Positions 9,400 through 19,403 are shown, counted from the stretch's first letter. The stretch is DNA of 64,000 nt from Peribacillus frigoritolerans (GCF_040250305.1 NZ_CP158190.1:3442001-3506000); one strand, 5' to 3'. A program made the numbers and translations. The notes: generated by a model not told the origin, from the letters alone.

Positions 9400-9426
9400 A
9401 AAAAAAAAAATCCACCGATTGGTGGA
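9400..9426 (-). terminator. terminator of the small membrane protein gene
   Basis: The stem TCCACC/GGTGGA has a 4-base loop and is followed on the minus strand by eleven T. It lies 53 bases downstream of the small gene and upstream of dynA, so the small gene is probably monocistronic. Confidence 0.8.
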
Positions 9427-9478
9427 TTCATGCTGTTTGATTCATATTGACTTGGAATGCAAAAAAAAAACAGGATGT

Positions 9479-9637
9479 TTACCTGGTTGTAGGGGTGGGG
9501 TTAAAAGCAGCTCGGTTTTCAATTGGTGACTCAATATAAGGTTTTACTGCCTTTGCCGGTTTTTGAATATTATTCAATACATGTTTCATCACAAAACCAT
9601 ATGTAGCGATTGTCAATAAAATGAATACCCAAACCAT
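9479..9637 (-). CDS. small single-pass membrane protein, likely Fur-controlled
   Basis: This unlisted frame encodes 52 residues: an N-terminal hydrophobic helix (MVWVFILLTIATYGFV, residues 1-16) followed by a basic then polar, proline-rich tail ending NPTPTTR. The ATG at 9637 lies 11 bases after AAGAGGA; an in-frame TTG at 9643 has better spacing (5 bases) and an ATG at 9649 is too close. It has its own promoter (TTGAAA, 17 bases, TAAGAT) overlaid by two Fur-box-like sites, and its own terminator. I do not recognise the family. Membrane insertion with the tail in the cytosol is inferred from the lysines after the helix. Confidence 0.65.
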   Translation of the reverse strand: MVWVFILLTIATYGFVMKHVLNNIQKPAKAVKPYIESPIENRAAFNPTPTTR

Positions 9638-9671
9638 TACCAACACCATCCTCTTATATATTGTTTAGCTT

Positions 9672-9692
9672 TTAGTTATTAGTTATTAGTTA
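9672..9692. repeat. 7-bp tandem repeat, three copies
   Basis: TTAGTTA is repeated three times without interruption in the 5' leader of the small membrane protein gene. No function is evident. Confidence 0.7.
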
Positions 9693-9718
9693 TTTAAATA
9701 AAATTATCGAGATCCGAA

Positions 9719-9733
9719 TGAGAATAATTTTCA
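9719..9733. promoter_or_regulatory. Fur-box-like site 1
   Basis: TGAGAATAATTTTCA matches 13 of 15 positions of the 7-1-7 Fur motif TGATAATNATTATCA. It would lie just downstream of the transcription start of the small membrane protein gene. Confidence 0.55.
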
Positions 9734-9745
9734 TCTTCATTTAGA

Positions 9746-9774
9746 ATCTTATCACGAACGATAATCATTTTCAA
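9746..9774 (-). promoter_or_regulatory. SigA-type promoter of the small membrane protein gene
   Basis: Reading the minus strand, TTGAAA (9769-9774) and TAAGAT (9746-9751) are separated by exactly 17 bases. Transcription would start near 9739, giving a leader of about 100 bases. Confidence 0.6.
9759..9773. promoter_or_regulatory. Fur-box-like site 2
   Basis: CGATAATCATTTTCA matches the 7-1-7 Fur motif at all but two positions. It covers the -35 element and spacer of the promoter, where bound Fur would block RNA polymerase. Confidence 0.6.
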
Positions 9775-9794
9775 TAAGAAATTAAATTTTTTTA

Positions 9795-10325
9795 TTATTT
9801 TCCCTTAAAAACCGTAGAATATTCCGTATGTTCCTTTAAAGCCTTTTCTTCCAGCGGGATTCTTACCGTCATCATCCAAACATTCAATAAACTAAAGATG
9901 ATAGCAGTATAATATGCATTGAATAATAAGGAAATAACTAAAATCTCAGTTGCGACTATGATATAGTTCGGATGTTTGAAATATTTATAAGGACCTTTAA
10001 TGACTACATCGGCATCGGGAACCACTATGATTTTTGTATTCCAATGTTTTCCCAATGAACGGATTGCCCAAATCCTGCCTGACTGCGCAATTAGAAAAAG
10101 GGTCAGCCAAATTGGCCAAAGTCCAGACATATCCCTTTCAAGCGCGACTACTTCAATAATGAGAACAATAAAAAAACTAATATGCATTAGAACCATCCAT
10201 CTGTAATGGGACTCACCGTATTCCAATGCTCCTGCAGCTTTCAGCTGTTTTTCGTTTTGTTTGGCGATATATAATTCAACCAGGCGTTGTATTGCGATCA
10301 AGATAATGAAAATGGCAAAGATCAT
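9795..10325 (-). CDS. bpsB: BpsB (YpbQ), alkylpyrone O-methyltransferase
   Basis: This is a 176-residue integral membrane protein of the isoprenylcysteine carboxyl methyltransferase family, with about four to five membrane helices. The conserved C-terminal segment YKYFKHPNYIIVATEI includes the cofactor-binding H-P-N. In B. subtilis the homologue methylates the alkylpyrones made by BpsA. The start is the ATG at 10325, whose A is also the last base of the bpsA stop (TGATG); GAGGTG lies six bases before it. This one-base overlap implies tight translational coupling to bpsA. Confidence 0.9.
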   Translation of the reverse strand: MIFAIFIILIAIQRLVELYIAKQNEKQLKAAGALEYGESHYRWMVLMHISFFIVLIIEVVALERDMSGLWPIWLTLFLIAQSGRIWAIRSLGKHWNTKIIVVPDADVVIKGPYKYFKHPNYIIVATEILVISLLFNAYYTAIIFSLLNVWMMTVRIPLEEKALKEHTEYSTVFKGK

Positions 10326-11413
10326 CACTTCCACCTCATTAACACAAGTTCAGATGAAAACCCAGGCCCTAATGCAGCAGCCAAGCCCACCTCACCTTTA
10401 TTCCCGCCCCGCTGCATGAACCTCTCAAGGACGTACAAAATAGTTGCCGAGGACATATTTCCAAATTCCCTCAATACGCTCATTGACTCTGCCGTCATGC
10501 TTTCATCGAATCCGAGGGCTTCGTGATAAGCATCGATTACTTTTTTGCCTCCAGGATGAGCGATGAAATCTTTTATGTCACTTAGATCGAATCCATTCTC
10601 CATTAAGAACTCTTGAACATTCGGTTTAAGCCAATCCTTGATGATTGTAGGGATATCTTTCGAAAAAATCACGTATAATCCTTGATCTTTAACATCCCAC
10701 CCCATTACATCCAATGAATTCGGCATAAGCGTAGATTGAGAATCCAAAAATTGCAAATGTCTTACTTTTTTTGAAAACTGTTCATTCGGCACTTCATCAC
10801 CGCAAACCAAAATACAGCTTACTCCATCAGAAAATAAGGAAGTTCCAATTAAATTACTTTTGGAGATATCGTTCCTTTGAAATGTCAGACTGCATAACTC
10901 CACGCTTAAAACAATGACCTTTGCCGTCGGGTATGCTTGGCAATATTCAAAAGCACGTGATAGGCCACTCGCTCCCCCTGCACAGCCAAGCCCCCAAATC
11001 GGAATCCTTTTAGTATGCGGGTTAAATGGAAGTTCATTCATTATCCTGGCATCAATGGTCGGGGTAGCAATCCCCGTGCTTGAGATAAAGAAGAAAGCAT
11101 CTAGCTCGTTTGCCTGCAGTTCTTCTTTTAAAAATTCTCTGTTGGCTAAGCATTTTTCTATAGCTTCTTTCCCAAACTTGACTGCCTGCTCAATATATAA
11201 ATCATTCCGCTCGGCAAAAGAATGATCCTCTTTAAACCAATCAAGATCATTTGAAAAATACCGATTTTCCACTTGCCCATTCTTAAAAGCTTTTAGTAAC
11301 CGTTCTATATTTTTAAATGATGCCCCAAATATTTCTCTCGAAAATTCCATGATCTTTTCCTGTGAGAGTAAATGTGGCAGCTTTATATGTGATGCAGATA
11401 ATAAATATGGCAT
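10325..11413 (-). CDS. bpsA: BpsA, type III polyketide synthase
   Basis: The 362-residue protein is a chalcone/stilbene synthase-fold enzyme. The catalytic triad is visible as Cys144 (WGLGCAGGASG), His286 (FIAHPGGK) and Asn319 (EFGNMSSAT). BpsA condenses long-chain fatty acyl-CoA with malonyl-CoA to make triketide alkylpyrones in the cytosol, and BpsB then methylates them. The product of this homologue is inferred from the pair. The ribosome site is GGGGTGG before the ATG. The decayed IS element begins 54 bases upstream of the start and may have altered its promoter. Confidence 0.92.
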   Translation of the reverse strand: MPYLLSASHIKLPHLLSQEKIMEFSREIFGASFKNIERLLKAFKNGQVENRYFSNDLDWFKEDHSFAERNDLYIEQAVKFGKEAIEKCLANREFLKEELQANELDAFFFISSTGIATPTIDARIMNELPFNPHTKRIPIWGLGCAGGASGLSRAFEYCQAYPTAKVIVLSVELCSLTFQRNDISKSNLIGTSLFSDGVSCILVCGDEVPNEQFSKKVRHLQFLDSQSTLMPNSLDVMGWDVKDQGLYVIFSKDIPTIIKDWLKPNVQEFLMENGFDLSDIKDFIAHPGGKKVIDAYHEALGFDESMTAESMSVLREFGNMSSATILYVLERFMQRGGNKGEVGLAAALGPGFSSELVLMRWK

Positions 11414-11490
11414 GATTCCACCCCTGATTATTCATGATATGGTTAATATACCCACCAGGATATCAATTATGCTTTATAGCTATATGGCAG

Positions 11491-11537
11491 ACTGTAGACA
11501 AACTCGATCAAAATCGAGTTTGTCTACAGTTTTTTTA
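11491..11537 (+). terminator. hairpin at the left end of the IS remnant
   Basis: A 17-bp perfect stem (ACTGTAGACAAACTCGA and its complement) has a 6-base loop and is followed by seven T. It resembles the inverted terminal sequences of IS1182 elements, and a variant (TTTGCCTACAGTC) recurs near 11712. It could also stop transcription entering the element. Confidence 0.7.
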
Positions 11538-11553
11538 TGGCTTGTACAAATTT

Positions 11554-11682
11554 GTTGATTTCCACTCCAGGCACTCGCTTTCCGCGGGCGGTCCGGGAGC
11601 CTCCTCGGATCCCTTGCGCCTGTGGGGTCCTCCCTTGGACGCGCTTTTCCCGCAGGAGTCTCGCACACCCGCTCCAATCAAC
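11554..11682. repeat. GC-rich intergenic repeat of the Bacillus type, nested in the IS remnant
   Basis: This 129-bp segment is bounded by GTTGATT and AATCAAC. Its inner part (TTTCCGCGGGCGGTCCGGGA and CCCGCAGGAGTC) is much richer in G and C than its surroundings. From memory, near-identical segments are scattered between genes in many Bacillus and related genomes. Open frames on both strands here are by-products of the composition, not genes. Confidence 0.7.
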
Positions 11683-11768
11683 TATGTTTAAAAAATTTAG
11701 ATAGAACTCTTTTTGCCTACAGTCTTTTTTGTTTTAAAATAGAATGATTAAAACTTGAGGTGATGAGG

Positions 11769-12241
11769 ATGCTTTCTAAACATGATTTTATTCAGCAAGA
11801 TCAACTTGAAATGATTACTTTAGATCAACTGGTGCCAGAGTTATATTAGTTAAACTGACTTTTATTCAATATACCTACGGAAGTCGTTCCATGCGTAAAA
11901 CAATTGAAGAAGCTGAAACAAATATGGCTACCGTTGGTTCTTAGGCTATGGTTTCCATGATAAAAGTCCCTCATTTCTCAACGTTCGGGAAAATTTTTGA
12001 ACGACGCTTTAAAGATACAGACCTGTTTGAATGAACAAATTTGCTATCGTACCTTAATGACAAGCTGCTGATAGAAAGTTAATAAGTGCAGAGCATGTAT
12101 TGGTCGATTCCACACATGTGAAAGCCAGTGCGAATAAGTGGAAATTTGAAAAGAAAATCGTTCACAAAGAAACACGAGCGTATCAAGGACGTCTTCAAGA
12201 TGAAATAAATCAAGATCGTGAAAACCATTACAAACTGTCAT
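11769..12241 (+). pseudogene. remnant of IS1182-family transposase
   Basis: The start has a good ribosome site (TTGAGGTGATGAGG before ATG) and reads MLSKHDFIQQDQLEMITLDQ, like family members. A stop follows after about 26 codons. Further matches recur in other frames: SMRKTIEEAETN, then KVPHFSTFGK and FERRFKDTDLFE, then DSTHVKASANKWKFEKK with ETRAYQGRLQDEINQDRENH. Several frameshifts and stops, plus loss of everything after about residue 200 of a protein usually near 480, show that it is dead. Confidence 0.85.
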
Positions 12242-12374
12242 TTATGCTTTATAGCTATATGGTTATATTTATTGGGATTTTAAAATATTTTTTCTTTTTT
12301 TCTTAATCAATAGGTAAAAAAGACTATAAATTTGATAAAATAGAGAACATACCCATACAAGCGGAGGAACGAAA

Positions 12375-12827
12375 TTGGAAATCAACACTATAATCACAAA
12401 ATTGTTAAATGGAACCATCCAGGCCGTTAAGTCCGTTATTCCTTTCACTTTGGACATTCAAAAGCCTTACCTCATAAGACAGCCTTTCGAACAGGAATCC
12501 ATTAGCGTCCTTATTGGCATGACAGGAGATATCCGTGGGAGAATAATGATTGAGGGGACTAACGGATGCATGAGTAAAATAGGTGAAAGTATGTTTGGCA
12601 TGCCGTTAGAAGGTGAAATGCTTGAATCTTTTGCAGCAGAGTTCGGTAACATGCTTGCCGGTAATATTGCCACCTCCTTAGCAGGAGAGAATGCATTGAT
12701 TGATATTACACCGCCCACCGTCATTGTGGGCAATACCAAAATGTATGGGTTTCATGAAGCAATCCATTTACCCATTTCATTGGAAGGCGTTGGTACTCTT
12801 CAGATCATCTTTATGATCGAAATGTAA
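12375..12827 (+). CDS. CheX-like domain protein
   Basis: The 150-residue protein is a single CheX/CheC-like domain. The family's active-site helix is seen as FAAEFGNMLAGNIATSLA, with Glu89 and Asn92 in the E-x2-N arrangement that removes phosphate from CheY. No chemotaxis genes are nearby, so its partner response regulator is unknown. Translation starts at TTG (12375) with GGAGG seven bases upstream; no better ATG exists. It sits just after the IS remnant and converges on a small zinc-ribbon gene. CheX-type phosphatase activity is inferred from the motif only. Confidence 0.8.
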   Translation: MEINTIITKLLNGTIQAVKSVIPFTLDIQKPYLIRQPFEQESISVLIGMTGDIRGRIMIEGTNGCMSKIGESMFGMPLEGEMLESFAAEFGNMLAGNIATSLAGENALIDITPPTVIVGNTKMYGFHEAIHLPISLEGVGTLQIIFMIEM

Positions 12828-12837
12828 TCACGAAACA

Positions 12838-12872
12838 ATAAAACCCCCTTACCTATAATCGGTAAGGGGGCA
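12838..12872. terminator. terminator between the CheX-like and zinc-ribbon genes
   Basis: A 10-bp stem (CCCCCTTACC/GGTAAGGGGG) is present. On the minus strand it is followed by TTTTATTG, so it best fits the small gene, but it lies at the convergence point and may serve both. Confidence 0.75.
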
Positions 12873-12875
12873 CTT

Positions 12876-13010
12876 TCATTCTTCCTTCTTTACTGAAGAT
12901 TGATTTTGCACTTGTATAATGATATTTTGAAACTCCTCTTTTCCACACACACTGCACCTATATTCCTGGCTTAGAATGGTCCGACAATGAATACAATATT
13001 TTTTCTCCAT
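12876..13010 (-). CDS. small zinc-ribbon protein (44 residues)
   Basis: This unlisted frame encodes 44 residues with Cys6-x2-Cys9 and Cys19-x2-Cys22, a double-knuckle zinc ribbon, then a short charged tail ending KKEE. The ATG at 13010 follows TAGGG closely, so initiation is likely weak or the exact start is uncertain. A terminator hairpin follows the stop within 4 bases, which supports it being a real gene. Function is unknown. Confidence 0.55.
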   Translation of the reverse strand: MEKKYCIHCRTILSQEYRCSVCGKEEFQNIIIQVQNQSSVKKEE

Positions 13011-13118
13011 CCCTATCACTACTTTCCTGAACATATACTATCAATATATTCAAAAAGTGAAGAGAGTTTCCTTTTATCTGACAAAACGCCAATTTCATTA
13101 TCAAAGATATCCTAAATG

Positions 13119-13162
13119 AAAAAATGCCCAAAATCCTCATCACCTGAGAAATTTGGGCATTT
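13119..13162 (-). terminator. terminator of xpt-pbuX
   Basis: The stem AATGCCCAAA/TTTGGGCATT has a long internal loop and is followed on the minus strand by TTTTTTC. It lies 40 bases after the pbuX stop. Confidence 0.75.
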
Positions 13163-13201
13163 AATGGGTGAATCTATCAAGTATACCGAAACTATTTTTA
13201 A

Positions 13202-15155
<1,954 letters not shown>

Positions 15156-15171
15156 TTATTTCCCGGCATAT

Positions 15172-15354
15172 AAAAAAGCCCAAGAAACATTGCGGCACTT
15201 TTTTGGAGTGAAGCAATACTTCTTGGGCACGAATGAAAAATGAATCAGCAAAAGCCTTCATTTACGCAACAAGATCTATTACTCACCCATAGTCGAATTA
15301 TTTACGGTAATCCGGTAGAAACTTGCAGGCCATATCCCTGCTATTATACGAGTG
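15172..15354 (-). ncRNA. guanine-class purine riboswitch with terminator, controlling xpt-pbuX
   Basis: The aptamer spans 15284-15354 on the minus strand. It starts CACTCGTATAAT and contains GGATATGG, AAGTTTCTACC, ACCGTAAAT and GACTATGGGTG, all core purine-aptamer sequence. The base that pairs with the ligand (position 74, in GACTATG) is C, giving guanine rather than adenine specificity. Downstream, GCCCAAGAA and TTCTTGGGC form the terminator (15172-15230) followed by TTTTTT. Ligand binding would favour this terminator. Confidence 0.95.
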
Positions 15355-15380
15355 AAACATTATATTTTATTAATATATGA

Positions 15381-15386
15381 ATTATA
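15381..15386 (-). promoter_or_regulatory. -10 element of the xpt-pbuX promoter
   Basis: TATAAT is preceded by TGG (extended -10, GTTGGTATAAT). It lies about 27 bases before the aptamer, so transcription would start just upstream of the riboswitch. The -35 region (TTTTCA) is weak. The rest of 15355-15575 shows no gene. Confidence 0.65.
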
Positions 15387-15575
15387 CCAACGCTGACCCT
15401 ATTTGAAAAGTAATTTTTAATAAAAAACCGAACTTTAAATTAGAAAAATAAATCATTATTCGTATTATTAGAAAATTGCGAAATCACCAAACCTAAATAA
15501 CTTGGATTTCCTATCAAAAAAACATCATATTCCATTTTACTGGTATTATACCATGCGTTTTTGTAGCAACCCATA

Positions 15576-15618
15576 AAAAAGAAGAAGGGCTTGAGATTAA
15601 TCCAAGTCCTTCTTCTTT
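15576..15618 (-). terminator. terminator of the carboxypeptidase gene
   Basis: The long stem AAGAAGAAGG-CTTG pairs with CAAG-CCTTCTTCTT and is followed on the minus strand by TTTTTTATGG. It lies a few bases after the stop at 15622. Confidence 0.8.
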
Positions 15619-15621
15619 GAT

Positions 15622-17139
15622 TCATTTGATTTTATAAACTTCTTTATATTTATTTTCAAGATACTTTATCAAATACTGAACATTCAAGCCTTCCCCTGTC
15701 GTTTCTTTCAAAATCTCCAGAGGCTTTTTTGTTTTTCCGTATTTATGTATTTTTTCATTAAGCCATTTCCTGATTGGTTCAATATCACCCGCTTCCAACA
15801 GTTCATCAAAATCAGGCAAATCTATAAGCATCGATTGCTTGATTTGGGCTGCATACATATATCCCAATGCATAAGAAGGAAAATAACCAAAGCTGCCATC
15901 TGCCCAGTGTACATCTTGCAACACGCCCATTGCATCATTTTCAGGCACAATTCCCAAATAATCCTTGTATTTTTCATTCCAGACTTCCGGTAAATCCTTC
16001 ACTTCAAGTTCCCCATTAAAGAGGGCCTTTTCCAGTTCATACCGAATCATAATATGTAGAGGATACGTCAGTTCATCTGCGTCAATACGGATGAACGATG
16101 GTTTTGATTCGTTAATGCCCCGGTAAAATTCATCCAGCGTCACATCTTGGAATTGTTCGGGAGCATATTCTTTTAATAAGGAAAATTTATTTTTCCAAAA
16201 GCTATGGTTCCGTCCAATGAAGTTTTCGAAAAACAAAGATTGTGATTCATGGATCCCCATTGATGTCCCGCTATCGAGAAGTGTTCCGGTTAACTCTTCG
16301 GCGATATTCTGCTCATAAATGGCATGTCCACATTCATGAATGGTACCAAAGATTGCCCCCCTAAAATCATTTTCATCGTATCGGGTCGTCACCCGGACAT
16401 CGCCCCTATTTATTCTAATTTCAAAAGGGTGAACTGTTTCATCAAGCCTGCCAGCCTTGAAATCGTATCCTAGCTGTTTTAAAATTTCCAAGTTGAGTTG
16501 ATGCTGTTTTTCTTTTGGAAATTCTTTATATAGGAACGCTGTTTCCGGTCTATGTTCGCTTTTTGCTATCTGTTTTACCAAAGGTACGATCCTCGACCGA
16601 AGCTCACTGAATACGCCATCAAGTATATCTACAGTCATGCCTGGTTCATATATGTCTAAAAGGGTATTATATTTCGTCCCTTCATATCCCCAGTACTCTA
16701 CGAACCTGCGGGTATATGCTACAATTTGCTCCAGATAAGGTTGAAATAAAGAAAAATCAGCTTTTTCCCTTGCCTCTTCCCATGCACTTTCAGAACGCGA
16801 TTGTAAAATGACGAATTCCTTATATTCGTTCGCAGGAATTTTCTTATTCCTTTCAAACTCTTTTTTACACTCTTGTACCATCTTATTCATCGATTCACTA
16901 AGAATGGCTTCATCCATCGAAAGTTCTGCAATGAAGGATTCCATTTCCTTACTTGTGCTCATATTAAACACTTCGGATGAAAGCATACCGATAACTTCGG
17001 AACGCTGCTCAACTCCCTTTTTAGGTGCACCTGTACGCAAATCCCAAAAAATTAACGCGAGAGCTTCATTATAAGCCGAGATTTTCTTTACATATTCTTT
17101 AAACTCTTTTTCTATCAGTTCTATACCCTTTTTTTTCAT
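15622..17139 (-). CDS. ypwA: M32-family metallocarboxypeptidase (YpwA-like)
   Basis: This 505-residue zinc carboxypeptidase has the thermostable carboxypeptidase 1 fold. The zinc site HECGH is at His268-Glu269-His272, with a third ligand Glu near residue 298 in GIHESQS. The family removes C-terminal residues from peptides in the cytosol. The ATG at 17139 is chosen because AAGGAG lies eight bases upstream; the frame extends six codons further without a ribosome site. It has its own terminator on the 3' side and the YpvA terminator upstream, so it is probably monocistronic. Confidence 0.93.
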   Translation of the reverse strand: MKKKGIELIEKEFKEYVKKISAYNEALALIFWDLRTGAPKKGVEQRSEVIGMLSSEVFNMSTSKEMESFIAELSMDEAILSESMNKMVQECKKEFERNKKIPANEYKEFVILQSRSESAWEEAREKADFSLFQPYLEQIVAYTRRFVEYWGYEGTKYNTLLDIYEPGMTVDILDGVFSELRSRIVPLVKQIAKSEHRPETAFLYKEFPKEKQHQLNLEILKQLGYDFKAGRLDETVHPFEIRINRGDVRVTTRYDENDFRGAIFGTIHECGHAIYEQNIAEELTGTLLDSGTSMGIHESQSLFFENFIGRNHSFWKNKFSLLKEYAPEQFQDVTLDEFYRGINESKPSFIRIDADELTYPLHIMIRYELEKALFNGELEVKDLPEVWNEKYKDYLGIVPENDAMGVLQDVHWADGSFGYFPSYALGYMYAAQIKQSMLIDLPDFDELLEAGDIEPIRKWLNEKIHKYGKTKKPLEILKETTGEGLNVQYLIKYLENKYKEVYKIK

Positions 17140-17221
17140 ATTCACTGCTCCTTCCAACTACACTTTACCATATTATACAAAAGACTTTCATATTAGAACC
17201 ACTCCGATTAATAAATTCAAA

Positions 17222-17251
17222 TAAAAAGAGCCAAGGGATTCCCTTGGCTCT
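17222..17251 (-). terminator. terminator of ypvA
   Basis: The perfect stem GAGCCAAGGG/CCCTTGGCTC has a 3-base loop and is followed on the minus strand by TTTTTATTTG. Confidence 0.85.
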
Positions 17252-17271
17252 CATTATGAATTGGGTTTTAT

Positions 17272-19188
17272 TTAAATCGTTACAGGAAGAATGGATACAA
17301 TCTTCTCTTTCACATGTTCCGAAAGATCCTTTTCAATCAAAATCTGAACGGTTCCCGAATCATTGCTCGTCCTGATCAAACGCCCTATTCCCTGGCGCAA
17401 TCGAAGGAGCATGTATGGAAGATCCACTTCTTCGAATGCATCGGTAACCGAGTTACGTTTGGCTTCGAAAACCGGATCGCGAGGCGGGAATGGAAGCGAG
17501 TGTATCACTACATTTTGTAATGAAGGTCCTGGTACATCAAGACCTTCCCATAAATGATAGGAGAAAAGGACAGATTGCTCATCCTCTTGGAACTTCTTAA
17601 CAAGCTCGCTGATTTCCGCTTCCCCTTCAAAATAAAATGGATAAGATGATATTGGGCAGTTTTCCTTGAACCATTGCAATTCTTCTTTTGAATGGAATAA
17701 CACTAGTGTTCGACCTTCATTTTCCTCAATTGTCTTCATTGTATATTGAAGTTTTGCCAATTGATCTCCATTTTCGAAGACCGGCATGTTCATTTTCATG
17801 ACTTCATCGTAATCAAATGGTGATTCAACGGAAAAGCTGTCATACTTTTCTATCCCTAAACTATCTGCAATATATTGGAAGGATTTATTGTCCGATAATG
17901 TTGCCGATGAAAAAATGTAAGGGATTTTTTTCGAGAATACCTGTTCAGACAAGATATCCTGCACAAGCCTTGGCATGATGACCAATGTTTTGGTCATTTC
18001 ATTTTCTTCAAACCAGGAAACAGCCTGTTCATCCTTCACAAATAGAGAAAGTGAGTAGCCCAGCTGCTCTAAATACTCTTCCGTCACTTTTAAATCATAA
18101 TCATTGATCGTGTACATTTCCGCTTCAAAAACAAGGTTCTCCTCTAACTCTTCAACCTTTTTATGAAGCTTTTGAGCAAAGTTTGTTATTTCTTTTGACA
18201 TCGGGATTTCATAACGATTAGATCCGCTGACATGTATCGCTTTTTCATCCAACAAATCAAAAAATTCTTCATTGATATCGATTAAGTCCTCGATGATGTA
18301 TAAGGTTTCTTCACGAACCTGATTGGCTGTAAGCAATTCCAGAACCGAAGCAAGGGTTTGTTCCCCAACTTTATAAGTTAAAGCCTTTTGAGCAGCAAAT
18401 TCCAAAAGATGACCTTCATCAAAGACAACGCAGCTATGATCAGGCAGTAATGGTAACTGTCCTTCACGCTTACGCTTTTCCTTAGTCCATACATGTTCCA
18501 TGAAGAAGTCATGTGAACAAATGATCAAATCACTTGATTTTCGATAGTGGTCCCGTGATAGGGTTTGCCCACAACGATGGCGTTTATCACAAGTAAAACA
18601 GTTTTGAAGCTGATCCCAGCCAACTTTAGACCAGTCTTCATCATTTAAATATGGATACTGTTTACGGTCTCCATATGCTGTATAGGCGTTCATGGATGAG
18701 TTATCATGAACAAACTTGGGAAGTTCATCATAGAGCTGATCTATCCCTTCTGAATCCTCATGATTCACAGCATAATCCAATTTCTTAAGACATACATATT
18801 GATCGTGATATTTGGCAAGCCGAACATCCACTTCAATACCTAAAGCATTCTTGATTTTCTGGATGTCGCCTTCCTCTTTGACAAGCTGTTCAATCAACGT
18901 TTCATCTGCACATGAAATAATTGCCGGTTTATTCGTATATCTCGCATAACAAATCGCATATAGTAAATAGACCAAAGTCTTACCGGTCCCTACCCCTGCT
19001 TCAGCAAAACTTACATTTTTTTCTTTAAAAGCTTTTTCTAACTGAAAAGCCATGAAGATTTGTTCGTCACGCAGCTCAAATCCTTTTTCGGGAAGAATAT
19101 CGTAAAAAACATCACCGATCCATTCTGAAAGCTTATCGTAAAAAGAATCTTCCTTTGTTACCGAAAAAGGCAGTGTTTTAAGCATCAT
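17272..19188 (-). CDS. ypvA: YpvA, DinG/XPD-like ATP-dependent helicase
   Basis: This 638-residue superfamily 2 helicase has Walker A EAGVGTGKT (about 63-71), the DEGH box at 257-260 and the C-terminal motif RQGIGRLIR. Four cysteines (133, 197, 200, 206) are spaced like the 4Fe-4S ligands of XPD/DinG helicases, so this protein probably carries an iron-sulfur cluster, unlike the DinG at 52996. It lacks an exonuclease domain. A role in DNA repair or unwinding of special structures is family-based. It has its own terminator and is followed by nothing in its transcript. Confidence 0.9.
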   Translation of the reverse strand: MMLKTLPFSVTKEDSFYDKLSEWIGDVFYDILPEKGFELRDEQIFMAFQLEKAFKEKNVSFAEAGVGTGKTLVYLLYAICYARYTNKPAIISCADETLIEQLVKEEGDIQKIKNALGIEVDVRLAKYHDQYVCLKKLDYAVNHEDSEGIDQLYDELPKFVHDNSSMNAYTAYGDRKQYPYLNDEDWSKVGWDQLQNCFTCDKRHRCGQTLSRDHYRKSSDLIICSHDFFMEHVWTKEKRKREGQLPLLPDHSCVVFDEGHLLEFAAQKALTYKVGEQTLASVLELLTANQVREETLYIIEDLIDINEEFFDLLDEKAIHVSGSNRYEIPMSKEITNFAQKLHKKVEELEENLVFEAEMYTINDYDLKVTEEYLEQLGYSLSLFVKDEQAVSWFEENEMTKTLVIMPRLVQDILSEQVFSKKIPYIFSSATLSDNKSFQYIADSLGIEKYDSFSVESPFDYDEVMKMNMPVFENGDQLAKLQYTMKTIEENEGRTLVLFHSKEELQWFKENCPISSYPFYFEGEAEISELVKKFQEDEQSVLFSYHLWEGLDVPGPSLQNVVIHSLPFPPRDPVFEAKRNSVTDAFEEVDLPYMLLRLRQGIGRLIRTSNDSGTVQILIEKDLSEHVKEKIVSILPVTI

Positions 19189-19350
19189 GGTCTCCCCTTT
19201 TATCTATCATCATTATATAGAATCCGAATCATTATTATCTTAGGCAAAAGTATATTATCCTTTATTTCACATTAGTAGTCAAGATTTTTACCTATTATCA
19301 GAATGAAAGGTAATATGTATGTATGCATGCTGTCTGGTTGCCCGATTCGT

Positions 19351-19383
19351 AAAATAAAAGACAGGCTCCAAGAGAGCCTGTCT
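19351..19383 (-). terminator. terminator of the cold-shock gene
   Basis: The stem AGACAGGCTC/GAGCCTGTCT has a 5-base loop and is followed on the minus strand by TTTTATTTT. It lies 20 bases after the stop. Confidence 0.85.
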
Positions 19384-19403
19384 GTAAGTAATATAGGGTT
19401 GAA

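Larger units (their letters stand above)
11467..12262 (+). mobile_element. decayed IS1182-family insertion element
   Basis: A 21-bp direct repeat (TTATGCTTTATAGCTATATGG) bounds the segment at 11467-11487 and 12242-12262. It contains the perfect palindrome TATAGCTATA, fitting the known preference of this family for palindromic targets and variable target duplications. Inside are an end-like hairpin (11491-11530), a 129-bp GC-rich repeat and the remnant of a transposase gene whose 3' half is missing. The right terminus is deleted, so the element cannot move by itself. Confidence 0.75.

Noticed and set aside
9284..9529. 81-codon plus-strand frame
   Set aside because: It covers a terminator and overlaps the small Fur-boxed gene on the other strand; no ribosome site.
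11480..11691. Two overlapping frames in the GC-rich repeat
   Set aside because: They result from few A/T-rich stop codons in the repeat; no ribosome sites and the segment is a known type of non-coding repeat.
12044..12241. 65-codon minus frame in the IS remnant
   Set aside because: The plus strand carries clear transposase motifs here; this is the shadow.
12958..13143. 61-codon minus frame starting in the pbuX terminator
   Set aside because: It begins inside a terminator hairpin and is in a different frame from the cysteine-containing 44-residue gene.
15440..15625. 61-codon minus frame after the riboswitch region
   Set aside because: It runs across the carboxypeptidase terminator hairpin and has no ribosome site.
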